From assembly GCA_041666465.1 (NCBI GenBank), contig JBAYGX010000043.1:1-11677 (forward strand): a stretch of DNA of 11,677 nucleotides, in the 5' to 3' direction. This document shows, piece by piece, positions 1-7,557 of the stretch. Under the pieces are notes generated by a model. It saw only the letters and a list, made by a program, of their open reading frames with translations, was not told the origin of the DNA and ran no database searches. Origin of the DNA: XYC2-FULL-41-22 sp041666465 (GTDB lineage: Bacteria; Patescibacteriota; Gracilibacteria; UBA1369; UBA12470). The position numbers and the translations under genes are program-made. Numbering within the stretch: position 1 is the first letter of the stretch; each line of letters starts with the position of its first letter.

Positions 1-757
1 AGCACCAGCAACAGAAAACATAGATCTACATACAACTGTTGACAGAATAACATCACCTGAAGAAGCAAACCTGGCACTCGGAAATCTCACATCGGAAATC
101 GAACCATTATCCGAAATAAGATTCCGATTCATTTTCTTATGCATAACAAGAGCCAAAACACCTGAGGTAAGAATCTGGGCAATCGCAAAACTAACCGAAG
201 AAGTCAGCTTGATAATAGAATCAAGAAATGCATTTATTGCAAACCAAGTAGCAGGAGCTCTTCCAAGAAGCTTAGAAACAAGAAGAATAGGAACAAATCG
301 TGTTAAAGAAAACCATTTACCAGACATTATAAAATTCATGAACCCAACCACCATAGACGCTGTAGCCGGAAACCAAGGGGACATTCCGCATACCGCAAGA
401 TTACTTGGATTGGTAATAGCAACACATAAGACAGGAGTAATATCAAAAGCACTTGTAATCGTAGCAAATCTATTAAAAGATCTAATTGAAGACAGCTTTT
501 TAATACAAGCAATCGCAAATCCGGGGATATCACACCAATTTACAGACGAATACAGGAGCGACAATATAGAAACAAAAGAAGACGCTGAAAGCCTAATAAA
601 AGGTTCAAGCAAACCAGGTCGAAGAATAAACGCTTTTCTTATATTAAGACAATTGATAGGGATAATGGATTCAGACGGACCTAATCAGGAAGAATCAATC
701 GTGAATCTATGTGGGATACTATCAGATGCAGCTACAGGTTTGACAACCCCGCAATAA
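1..757 (+). CDS. Unrecognised protein, C-terminal part (5' end outside window)
   Basis: The frame is open from base 2 to a TAA stop at 755-757, giving 251 residues without the start. TTG 209 is only an internal codon, because the same coding pattern runs back to the window edge. The visible protein is mostly alternating hydrophobic and polar stretches with no clear membrane span or signal peptide. Segments such as EIRFRFIFLCITRAK and FLILRQLIGIMDS look like amphipathic helices, so a helical-repeat (HEAT/ARM-like) protein is possible, but I see no diagnostic motif. The last codons overlap the left arm of an inverted repeat (AACCCC 745-750, GGGGTT 793-798) that may help end transcription. The next gene converges from the - strand. 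I do not recognise the family. Confidence 0.7.
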   Translation, partial: APATENIDLHTTVDRITSPEEANLALGNLTSEIEPLSEIRFRFIFLCITRAKTPEVRIWAIAKLTEEVSLIIESRNAFIANQVAGALPRSLETRRIGTNRVKENHLPDIIKFMNPTTIDAVAGNQGDIPHTARLLGLVIATHKTGVISKALVIVANLLKDLIEDSFLIQAIANPGISHQFTDEYRSDNIETKEDAESLIKGSSKPGRRINAFLILRQLIGIMDSDGPNQEESIVNLCGILSDAATGLTTPQ

Positions 758-1309
758 AACGAATTACGAGTGTTTTGAATAGATCAGAAGTTGGGGTTAT
801 TTATCACACACAATTCAACAAAATAAAAAAAATCAAAGAAACGATACAATTAGTCTCCAAACCCTCGTCCCCAGTGAAAAAAGGACTCTTGATTGAGCGG
901 AAATATCTCCGAATCCTGAAAAGGCCCCAGTTTTTCATGAATTTAGAGGTTTGACATATGGAAACACCTTGCACTCATAGGTCAATCTAAATCCGTAAGG
1001 TCTGTCCCGAAACAGACCCCCTAATCTGTTAAATTATAAAACAAAAGCTCTTGTCGTTTATCTTTGCGCATCGATTTCTTGAATTGATTTAACAGATACA
1101 CGGAAAAACCGGGGTCTTTTCACTCCGAATCCCCTTGATGAACCTTATAAATATCTTTCGAGAAACCAATTCTTCATACAATCAGGGAAGATTTCAAAAA
1201 AAACTTAAAAACGCTTCGAGATCAATGGACATAATGGACAATCCAAATAACTATTTCGCATCGATCGGTCTTCTCTCCACAAACCCATCAAGATTTTCAC
1301 AGCAATAAA
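758..1309. other. Convergent gene-free stretch with many inverted repeats
   Basis: This 552-bp stretch lies between two converging genes and has no convincing coding frame. It is unusually rich in short inverted repeats. TGAAAA 917-922 pairs with TTTTCA 932-937, and three larger elements fall in 941-1097 (listed separately). A direct repeat CTCCGAATCC occurs at 907-916 and 1123-1132. A two-copy tandem of AATGGACA sits at 1224-1240. A run of eight A followed by more A (about 1197-1211) reads as a T-rich tract on the - strand and could end transcription of the - strand operon, although no strong hairpin directly precedes it. Confidence 0.5.
941..1097. ncRNA. Candidate structured RNA or regulatory element, class unknown
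   Basis: Three consecutive hairpins are visible by base complementarity. (a) 941-992: ATTTAGA pairs with TCTAAAT, then after a GGT bulge TTGAC pairs with GTCAA, then across an A.G mismatch TATG pairs with CATA, leaving a 15-nt loop; this is 16 pairs in all. (b) 999-1018: GGTCTGT pairs with ACAGACC around loop CCCGAA. (c) 1024-1097: ATCTGTTAAAT pairs exactly with ATTTAACAGAT over a 52-nt interior, which itself holds a 9-pair hairpin (ATAAA/TTTAT and ACAA/TTGT, CG bulge, 1036-1061). In (a), GGTTT 948-952 could instead pair with AAACACC 962-968, giving an alternative fold. The pairing is strand-symmetric, so the strand cannot be set. I see no tmRNA, SRP, RNase P or 6S signature. Confidence 0.35.
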
Positions 1310-2221
1310 TCACCTCCTCCCAATCCACCCGGCAACCATATCCCTTGCACGATACAAACCGATTTTTAACTTATCCCCATGATAGAGCCAAAAAAGGAAA
1401 GATTTTTTATCGAGCTTAAAGGCTTCAGGAGCATCAGTATGCATCCTGTAATAAATCAAGAAATCAGGGAAAAGATCAAAACTGCTCTCACCTAAAAATA
1501 TTCGCAAAAAAGATTGCAATTGCGCATCCTCAAAAACAAGATTTGTAAATTTTCGACTAAGCGCAATAGCCCTACCGGCATCCCTATAATCCACTACAAG
1601 ATCGCCCTCCATGTAACCACGAGCCATAAGACCATCAACTGAAACCATATCAGCATCTTCAACAGTAGCGGTTTTCTCTAAACAACCACTATCTCCCAAG
1701 AACCCGAGATCTGTAAAATCTCTTATATCGTCATCCCTACCTTCGCATCTATCAAACACAACTCTAAAAGTAGCCGTATCAACATCTCCAGCACCGGAAT
1801 ACGTCCCAAGCACACCGGACAAAGCACTATCTACAACGCGTGCAAAAACACTACAATACGTAGATCTCAATTGACTCAAATCAAATACAACAACACTATT
1901 ATCAATACAAACGGGGATTTTATCACTGGTAAAAGTCCCCTCCTCTGCATCTTCTCCAGAAGCAACAGAAGCCCTGCCAAATTCCAAAAACAAAGAAGGA
2001 TCTTCACCATCGGAAAGAAATAAATTTGAATCATACCTATGGTCATCATAAACAAAAGATGCAGAAGATAACAACCCCGGTGTAATACCTCTCCGCATCA
2101 CAGAAATACGAAAAAGCTCCTTTATAGGACCCGCCAATTTAACCGGCAATTTATATTCCGGCTCATCATCTAACCGGGGATCACCACGCTTTGGAAAAGA
2201 AGAAACATCAGTATCACTCAT
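1310..2221 (-). CDS. Unrecognised 303-residue protein, second gene of the - strand operon
   Basis: A 303-residue frame runs from ATG at 2221 to a TGA stop at 1310-1312. It starts 11 bp after the stop of the 1166-residue gene, so the two are almost certainly co-transcribed. No Shine-Dalgarno sequence precedes the start. The N-terminus (1-30) is polar and proline-rich; the rest alternates beta-like segments (for example 108-116 and 206-211) with aromatic helices near the C-terminus (DFLIYYRMH at 253-261, FLFWLYHGD at 275-283). There is no signal peptide, membrane span or known catalytic motif, so it looks soluble and may partner the N-terminal part of its membrane neighbour. The last codons (Gly-Arg-Arg-stop) form AGGAGGTGA, a full match to the anti-Shine-Dalgarno complement. 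I do not recognise the family. Confidence 0.75.
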   Translation of the reverse strand: MSDTDVSSFPKRGDPRLDDEPEYKLPVKLAGPIKELFRISVMRRGITPGLLSSASFVYDDHRYDSNLFLSDGEDPSLFLEFGRASVASGEDAEEGTFTSDKIPVCIDNSVVVFDLSQLRSTYCSVFARVVDSALSGVLGTYSGAGDVDTATFRVVFDRCEGRDDDIRDFTDLGFLGDSGCLEKTATVEDADMVSVDGLMARGYMEGDLVVDYRDAGRAIALSRKFTNLVFEDAQLQSFLRIFLGESSFDLFPDFLIYYRMHTDAPEAFKLDKKSFLFWLYHGDKLKIGLYRARDMVAGWIGRR

Positions 2222-2232
2222 ACAGTAGATTC

Positions 2233-5200
2233 TTATTTTCGATTAAAAAGTCTCTTGAAAAATCTTCCGACTTTTCCTCGAACCGTATCGACATTCGACC
2301 CTGATTTAGACTCTTCTACTACGGTAATAGTCTTTTCGACAGCAACTTGAACAGTCTCAACAATCGTAGCAGCAGTACTTTCTTCTTCAAGAAGAATATC
2401 ATCGTCGTCTTCATCAAGTTTCAATTCTTCTAAATCCTCCTCGTCATCACCTTTCGAAATTTCAACAGGCTCGACAACACCAGCCTTTTTCCTCAAAGCT
2501 TTTACTCTCAACCCCATAGAATTCATACTCCACGCATCACCACCGTCCCCCATTGTGAACACATTGCTATCAACCACCGCCGACGAAACTATTTCGTCAA
2601 CGCTAGCACCGGGAACATCTTCAACCGGATCCAGAATCTCTACAGTATCGGTACCAGCCGCTGCCAAACGGTTATTTGTACTTGAAGAAGAACCTGCATC
2701 ATTACTTGACGATCCGTCAGCTCCATCAGCTTTTTCAGAAGCGGATGACCCACCACTACTATCCGAACCGCCACTCGCAGGAGCAATAACACAACCTTGC
2801 AACGTGGTAATATCATCCGAACTAAGATTAAACGCCGCAACTTGCAATCTGGTATCACCGGTTAAATCAGCAACAGAATTTACACCCGCAAAAGATGATG
2901 ATGACCAACCATAACTTTCAACAAGCAAATCACGAATTCCATCAAGTTCCCTCTGATTAATACCGGCAATAGCTTTATCAACCACCGGAACTGCACATGC
3001 CGATGAAAGTATTTCAGTAACAGCGGCGTTAACAGCTCCAACATTTTTACCATCACCACCACGCTCAACAACCAAATCAACAGCGGAAGCCCAAACAGTA
3101 TTATGAGGAGTTTTCGCCCACTTGCTATTGGATAACGCAGGGACTTCAGCAACTAAACCGGAATCTCCACCAGTAAGTGGGGTACGAGCTTCCACTACGG
3201 TTTCTTCTCGTCCAATCGCTGTATCATCCACAATGGTATCACAAGTATCTTCATCATGCGCAACACCACCATCGCCACGAGCAGTGTCATCTGTATCAAA
3301 ATTACCTGCATCCCCACCGTCACTAGGAGTATCTCCGGTATCAGCCGATAATTTATCAGCTATGTTTTCAACCATTTGATCAAAACCTCTCGATACAATA
3401 TTGATTTTATCGCTGGCGGCAGCAGAAATACCAACACCAACATCATGCAATCCGGAAGACAAATGATCCCTATTGTAAATCCCCAATAAGACACCTGCGG
3501 CTATAACGCAAACACCACCAAGAACAGCAATCCTACTCATACTATTAGTGCCACTTTCACCTCGACTCTGAGCCGGAGTAACGGAAACATTTCCTCTATC
3601 TACCTGACTCAAACTCTGAAAATGCATTAACAAACCCGAAAGAACTTGCAAATCAACATTATGAATATTCGCAAATAAATCATCAGGTATAGAAACATCC
3701 GAACCCATTTCTACTACAGCTTTTCTAACAGCCTGTCGATTTTGGATAGCATTAACTACTAACCCATTAATGCGTACTAGATTAGCCCTCTTAAACACCT
3801 CCGGAGTCAACCCTCCTCCGCTCATATCAGGCACCGCACGATAAACAAATTCAAGGAAAGCTTGTCTTACACTATTAGCTGCACCTCTAACAGACTGTTC
3901 ATCATTAAAATCAATACCACTCAAAAATACCTCAACCTGCTCGGGAGAACATCCGGAAGCAGATCTATCAAAAACCCTCTCATTCGCATTCCAAATTGCT
4001 GTAAAAATCTCACGAACAACCTCTAAATTGCCATATAAATAATTCCCATTTCCAGCACGAATATCCCAATTGAAAACATCGTTGATAGCATCCAAACAAA
4101 CACCATAGAACTGCACGGAAGCCGTTTGAGAAAGTTTATCGCTTTTTGTCGCACTGGCGCGTAATTCTACGATACAGTCGTCCACTTCTTCCGTAGGCTC
4201 GTTAACACCAACATCGTCGGCAGCAGGATCTTCACCATCACCCCCTACAGGACTCGGCGTGGCACAAGCAACAACATAAGCAGTAGCAACCTCACCTAAC
4301 AAGGAACTTCTGGCAGCAGAAATAAAAACATAATCCCCTTCATACTTCCCTTCGGTATTTAATCTGGAAATAAAATCTTGATCATCAAGAGCTGCAGAAC
4401 TAGCATAAGTAACAGCTTCCGGAAACAACCCGCGAACATATTCCTCTGCCACATCAAAATCAGAAACTGGTACAAACACACCTCCGCGAGTCATACGATC
4501 ATTGGCTTTGTTAAAGACGCAATCGCACACTGTATTCAAAAAACCAATATTGCGATACACAGGAGATTCCCGCTCAAAAACTTGAGAAACGTACCCCCAT
4601 GCAACACGAAGAACCCTACCTCTATCTTCAACCATTTGCTCCTCACCATCAAAAAGCGCATCTGAAATCCAATCGGAAGGAACATAACCCAAAATATTCC
4701 GCCCAAAAGAATCAGCCAACACTTTACCACCTTCACTTGTCTTCCTCATATAAGAGAGCTTGCGAATCTGACGCATAGCAGGGATACAATAACTATCAAA
4801 AAAACTTCGCGGTAAAGGTTTATTAGGATCCAAAACACCAAGCCCGCCACTTCCGACCCAAAACACCAAATTACGACAAACGCTATCTCCTAAAAGACTC
4901 ACTCCCCCCACTCTCTCTACATCGGCAACAAACACTTGAGCATACCTAATAAAATCTCTGACAAGAGGCACTCCATTTTCAGCCTCCGCTTCATCATAAG
5001 ATTCAACCTCTTTCTTCTTCGCCAAAATCACATCAGCCTCCAAGGCATCGTGATAAACACTATCTGGAATAGGCCCAATACCAACAAGATCACGCAAGCC
5101 TTCAATAACATCATTCGTTTTCACAACCCTAACATTACCATCATCATCAGGAACGGTTTTTAAGTATTGAGCTCCTCTAGAACCACCACGTTTACCTTTT

Positions 5201-5733
5201 GGCAACACCAACCTCTGCCTACACTCCTCATACTGTTTCTTAAGATTGGAAAGCTTCCCGGTAAATAACTCATATCCTGTTTCTAAATCGGAGGAATGGG
5301 ATTTCATCATAAGCTGTATATTCCCAATAAATCCCTCATACATTTCACAAAAAGCAAAATCAGCATATAGAGGATGGCTAGTAGCCCCACGAGCCTCAAA
5401 TCGATTCTGCCCGGTCTCATCACGGAAAAAGTTTTTAAGAACAGAATAAGCCTCCTGGTTTAATTCAACCAAATTATCAAAAAATATCTCGCCACCAGAT
5501 TCAACACTGCTATTCGTCTGCCCCAACTTGCCTCGAATTCTTTCTACACAACTTAATGTATAATTAACATTATGGGATCTCGACTCTCTCTCAACGAGAT
5601 AATTCGGTATATGTGCAACAGCCGCATCAAGCTTTCCATTGCAAACACGAAGATTCGCAGCATCAGGATTTTCTATTAACTCATCTGGAGCCTCAAACCT
5701 CTCAACTGGTTGCAAATCCGGAGTGCTACTCAT
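2233..5733 (-). CDS. Unrecognised 1166-residue single-pass membrane protein with acidic low-complexity C-terminal part
   Basis: The frame runs from ATG at 5733 to TAA at 2233-2235. Residues 1-725 are mixed helical, without a signal peptide or known catalytic motif; an acidic linker lies near 495-520. One clear membrane span is at about 734-753 (IAVLGGVCVIAAGVLLGIY). After it come an amphipathic helix (770-796), an acidic Asp/Thr/Gly-rich stretch (797-840), a probably folded segment (868-985, with Cys913 and Cys981), a Ser/Gly/Asp-rich stretch (985-1020), a strongly acidic run (1096-1118) and a basic, aromatic tail (GRFFKRLFNRK). The central position of the only span implies two large domains on opposite sides of the membrane; the side of each cannot be fixed. 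A surface, secretion or envelope-spanning role is inference. Its own near-consensus promoter lies upstream and no ribosome binding site is seen. Confidence 0.8.
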   Translation of the reverse strand: MSSTPDLQPVERFEAPDELIENPDAANLRVCNGKLDAAVAHIPNYLVERESRSHNVNYTLSCVERIRGKLGQTNSSVESGGEIFFDNLVELNQEAYSVLKNFFRDETGQNRFEARGATSHPLYADFAFCEMYEGFIGNIQLMMKSHSSDLETGYELFTGKLSNLKKQYEECRQRLVLPKGKRGGSRGAQYLKTVPDDDGNVRVVKTNDVIEGLRDLVGIGPIPDSVYHDALEADVILAKKKEVESYDEAEAENGVPLVRDFIRYAQVFVADVERVGGVSLLGDSVCRNLVFWVGSGGLGVLDPNKPLPRSFFDSYCIPAMRQIRKLSYMRKTSEGGKVLADSFGRNILGYVPSDWISDALFDGEEQMVEDRGRVLRVAWGYVSQVFERESPVYRNIGFLNTVCDCVFNKANDRMTRGGVFVPVSDFDVAEEYVRGLFPEAVTYASSAALDDQDFISRLNTEGKYEGDYVFISAARSSLLGEVATAYVVACATPSPVGGDGEDPAADDVGVNEPTEEVDDCIVELRASATKSDKLSQTASVQFYGVCLDAINDVFNWDIRAGNGNYLYGNLEVVREIFTAIWNANERVFDRSASGCSPEQVEVFLSGIDFNDEQSVRGAANSVRQAFLEFVYRAVPDMSGGGLTPEVFKRANLVRINGLVVNAIQNRQAVRKAVVEMGSDVSIPDDLFANIHNVDLQVLSGLLMHFQSLSQVDRGNVSVTPAQSRGESGTNSMSRIAVLGGVCVIAAGVLLGIYNRDHLSSGLHDVGVGISAAASDKINIVSRGFDQMVENIADKLSADTGDTPSDGGDAGNFDTDDTARGDGGVAHDEDTCDTIVDDTAIGREETVVEARTPLTGGDSGLVAEVPALSNSKWAKTPHNTVWASAVDLVVERGGDGKNVGAVNAAVTEILSSACAVPVVDKAIAGINQRELDGIRDLLVESYGWSSSSFAGVNSVADLTGDTRLQVAAFNLSSDDITTLQGCVIAPASGGSDSSGGSSASEKADGADGSSSNDAGSSSSTNNRLAAAGTDTVEILDPVEDVPGASVDEIVSSAVVDSNVFTMGDGGDAWSMNSMGLRVKALRKKAGVVEPVEISKGDDEEDLEELKLDEDDDDILLEEESTAATIVETVQVAVEKTITVVEESKSGSNVDTVRGKVGRFFKRLFNRK

Positions 5734-5765
5734 ATCGCAGTTTGATTAAATTAAAAAAGGCGTCA

Positions 5766-5793
5766 ATTATAACAACAACTCGTGAAATGTCAA
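5766..5793 (-). promoter_or_regulatory. Near-consensus sigma-70-type promoter for the - strand operon
   Basis: Read on the - strand, TTGACA (5793-5788) is followed after 16 bp by TATAAT (5771-5766). Both hexamers match the consensus exactly and the spacer is 1 bp short of optimal. Transcription would begin near 5759, giving a leader of about 25 nt before the ATG at 5733, with no Shine-Dalgarno sequence in it. Confidence 0.8.
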
Positions 5794-5835
5794 GCCCTAC
5801 CGATTTCCACCCTTCTTCCTATGTAATACAATAAG

Positions 5836-5861
5836 CAAAAGAAAATAAAGTGTTTCTTTTG
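5836..5861 (+). repeat. 9-bp inverted repeat just before a start codon
   Basis: CAAAAGAAA (5836-5844) pairs exactly with TTTCTTTTG (5853-5861) around the loop ATAAAGTG. The right arm ends 5 bases before the ATG at 5867, so in mRNA the hairpin would cover the usual ribosome binding region. It may be an operator, a translation control hairpin, or simply a consequence of the pyrimidine tract in this leader. Confidence 0.4.
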
Positions 5862-5866
5862 TCTTC

Positions 5867-6175
5867 ATGCCCCAAAAAACCCTTCAAAACATAAATCACA
5901 TCGCCTTCATCTTTTTCGCCGTCCTTGGCGCAACACATATTTTGGCAATGCTCTCGATGGCAAACGGATACTTACCGGGAACGGCAAAAACGATATACCA
6001 AATCATGGACATACCATTCCTCCTATCAGCACTTATTTACGGAGGCAGTGCTTTCCAAATCGGTCTTAATAAAATCGGCTTGCGAAGCCAAGTTTTAACG
6101 ACTATCTTAATCACCTTCCTCTCGATAATTTTCCTCCTCGCTCTTTATACAAATTTCTTCTTTCCGGACTATTAG
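5867..6175 (+). CDS. Small three-helix membrane protein, function unknown
   Basis: A 102-residue frame from ATG 5867 to TAG 6173-6175. It is very hydrophobic, with likely membrane helices at about 11-32, 48-67 and 75-97, a short basic N-terminus and an aromatic C-terminus. It resembles the small uncharacterised membrane proteins common in Patescibacteria, but no family motif lets me name it. It is divergent from the large - strand operon across a 133-bp spacer and is the first + strand gene of the run leading to ftsX and recO. The start is preceded by the pyrimidine tract TTTCTTTTGTCTTC instead of a Shine-Dalgarno site. A small stable hairpin begins at the last base of its stop codon. Confidence 0.7.
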   Translation: MPQKTLQNINHIAFIFFAVLGATHILAMLSMANGYLPGTAKTIYQIMDIPFLLSALIYGGSAFQIGLNKIGLRSQVLTTILITFLSIIFLLALYTNFFFPDY

Positions 6176-6187
6176 CCGCGAAGCGGC
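6175..6187 (+). terminator. Short GCGAA-loop hairpin after the stop codon, possible terminator
   Basis: GCCGC (6175-6179) pairs with GCGGC (6183-6187) around a GAA loop; the core GCGAAGC is a known, unusually stable mini-hairpin. It is followed by the pyrimidine-rich tract CTCTCTTCTCTTCCTC rather than a pure T run, so termination is possible but not certain. The stem starts inside the TAG stop codon. Confidence 0.4.
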
Positions 6188-6202
6188 CTCTCTTCTCTTC
6201 CT

Positions 6203-6220
6203 CTATGTCACTATGTCACT
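6203..6220 (+). repeat. Two-copy tandem of CTATGTCA
   Basis: CTATGTCA occurs twice head to tail (6203-6210 and 6211-6218), followed by CT. The 12-mer ACTATGTCACTT (6210-6221) recurs as its exact reverse complement at 7636-7647 in the ftsX-recO spacer, which suggests a shared class of intergenic sequence. Confidence 0.5.
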
Positions 6221-6244
6221 TCTTTTACTTCTTCTCCTTCCTCA

Positions 6245-6691
6245 ATGCTCAAAGTCATAACATTCGGCACCTTCGATTATCTCCATGCCGGACATGAAAG
6301 CTACCTCAAACAAGCCAAAGAACATGGTGATTATCTTATTACTGTTGTCGCTCGTGATAAAACTGTAAAAAGCATAAAAGGCACTCTCCCTGACAAACCC
6401 GAGAAAAAACGGCTAAAAGCGATTAAAGCACTCCCGTATGTCGATAAAGCCATCCTCGGTCATAAAGAGGATAAATTTAAGCTGATAAGGCAATTAAAAC
6501 CGGATATAATAGCACTTGGATACGACCAGTTCGTTTTCACTTATGAAATCGAAAAACTCCTAATCAGAAACAAGCTAAACGCAAAAATCGTTAGACTCAA
6601 GCCTTACATGCCAGAAATCAACAAATCTTCAATAATAAAACAAAAATGCAACCCGGTGGAAACCTTGGAAAAAATATCGCTCGAAGCATAA
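6245..6691 (+). CDS. Nucleotidyltransferase of the cytidylyltransferase fold (FAD synthase/TagD-like)
   Basis: The 148-residue protein has the family hallmarks: GTFD at 8-11, the HxGH nucleotide-binding motif HAGH at 14-17, LGYDQ at 91-95 and KSSIIK at 127-132, the position of the family's ISTTxIK-like loop. Such enzymes join a CTP or ATP nucleotide to a small phosphorylated substrate with loss of pyrophosphate. The short length and the LGYDQ motif resemble archaeal-type FAD synthase (RibL) and glycerol-3-phosphate cytidylyltransferase (TagD/TarD); the sequence alone does not decide the substrate. The start is preceded by the pyrimidine tract TTCTTCTCCTTCCTCA, with no Shine-Dalgarno. Its last 46 bases overlap the start of ftsX in another frame, pointing to translational coupling or a later ftsX start. 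Confidence 0.85.
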   Translation: MLKVITFGTFDYLHAGHESYLKQAKEHGDYLITVVARDKTVKSIKGTLPDKPEKKRLKAIKALPYVDKAILGHKEDKFKLIRQLKPDIIALGYDQFVFTYEIEKLLIRNKLNAKIVRLKPYMPEINKSSIIKQKCNPVETLEKISLEA

Positions 6692-7557
6692 GAGAGGCGA
6701 CAAAAAACCTTTGGAGAAATAAATTCATGTCTTTGGCGACGATCGCAGTCATGGCTTTAATCCTCTTTATTTTCGATATAATTCTGACTCTCAACATCAT
6801 CTCAACCGGAATTATCAACGACATCTACAAACAAGTGGACATCATCGTGTATCTGGAAGATGACGCAGATATTTTTACGATAAACACAATGATTGAGGAA
6901 ATAAAAACCGTCGATTCGGTTTTGGATGTCAAATACACAACCAAAGAAGAGGCGCTTGCGGATTACCTAGCGATATATCCGGATCAAGAAAACCCGTTTG
7001 AAACTTATGGTCTCGACAATCCACTCCCGGCAAATGTTCAAATAACAACGACCTCACCGGAAGCTCACCCTGCAATCAACTCGATTCTTGAAAAAACGGA
7101 ATACAAAGATTTGCTCATGACAACTGTCGATAATTCGGAAAACCAAGGCTTGGCGGACAAGGTTCTGGCAATCGGAACTTATACAAAAAATCTTGTTTTT
7201 CTCATAATGCTGATATTCATCATAACAAGCGCAATTATCATCCTGAACGCAATGCATTTAACAATTTATTATCGCAAAAAAGAGATCGAGATAATGGAAC
7301 TCGTCGGTGCACCGATTTCATTCATCAAATGGCCTTTTGTAATTGAAGGCATAACAATAAGCCTGAGTGCGGCTTTAATAAGCCTTTTTTTCATACTGAC
7401 ATTTATCACCTCGCTCAATTTACCGATTACAATTTCCGAATTTACTGATGGAAAAAAATTAATAGTCATCGCTCTTTTTCAAATAGTTATAAGTATATTT
7501 ATCGGGATTTTCAGCAGTAATACGGCGATAGAGAGGCATCTGAAGACAGGCCGGTAG
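6646..7557 (+). CDS. ftsX: Cell division ABC-transporter-like permease FtsX
   Basis: The 303-residue protein has the FtsX layout: a cytoplasmic N-terminal helix with LWRNKFMSLATIAVM (22-36), membrane span 1 at about 29-51, an extracytoplasmic domain (52-180) with the conserved VYLEDDAD (68-75) and NPLPANVQI (125-133) stretches, then spans 2-4 at about 182-205, 230-255 and 272-290. YYRKKEIEIMELVGAP (208-223), linking spans 2 and 3, is typical. FtsX pairs with the ATPase FtsE at the septum and activates peptidoglycan hydrolases through its external domain. No ftsE lies in the window, which is unusual since ftsE usually directly precedes ftsX. ATG 6646 overlaps the upstream gene by 46 bp; the next in-frame ATG (Met28) would cut into span 1, so the upstream start is preferred. 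Confidence 0.92.
   Translation: MQPGGNLGKNIARSIREATKNLWRNKFMSLATIAVMALILFIFDIILTLNIISTGIINDIYKQVDIIVYLEDDADIFTINTMIEEIKTVDSVLDVKYTTKEEALADYLAIYPDQENPFETYGLDNPLPANVQITTTSPEAHPAINSILEKTEYKDLLMTTVDNSENQGLADKVLAIGTYTKNLVFLIMLIFIITSAIIILNAMHLTIYYRKKEIEIMELVGAPISFIKWPFVIEGITISLSAALISLFFILTFITSLNLPITISEFTDGKKLIVIALFQIVISIFIGIFSSNTAIERHLKTGR

Noticed and set aside
709..954. An 81-codon + strand frame overlapping the end of the first gene
   Set aside because: It overlaps the real gene in another frame, has no recognisable protein features, and its end runs into the hairpin at 941-992.
951..979. TTGACA at 951-956 as a -35 promoter element
   Set aside because: The hexamer 17 bp downstream (CTCATA) is a poor -10, and the bases are explained by the stem of the 941-992 hairpin.
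2555..3379. Open + strand frames opposite the large membrane protein gene
   Set aside because: They are antisense shadows produced by the Ser/Gly/Asp-rich low-complexity codons of the - strand gene.
1310..5733. Use of genetic code 25 (UGA = glycine)
   Set aside because: Several frames of 250-1166 codons contain no in-frame TGA, whereas organisms with this code use TGA often inside genes. The single TGA at 1310 fits as a stop.
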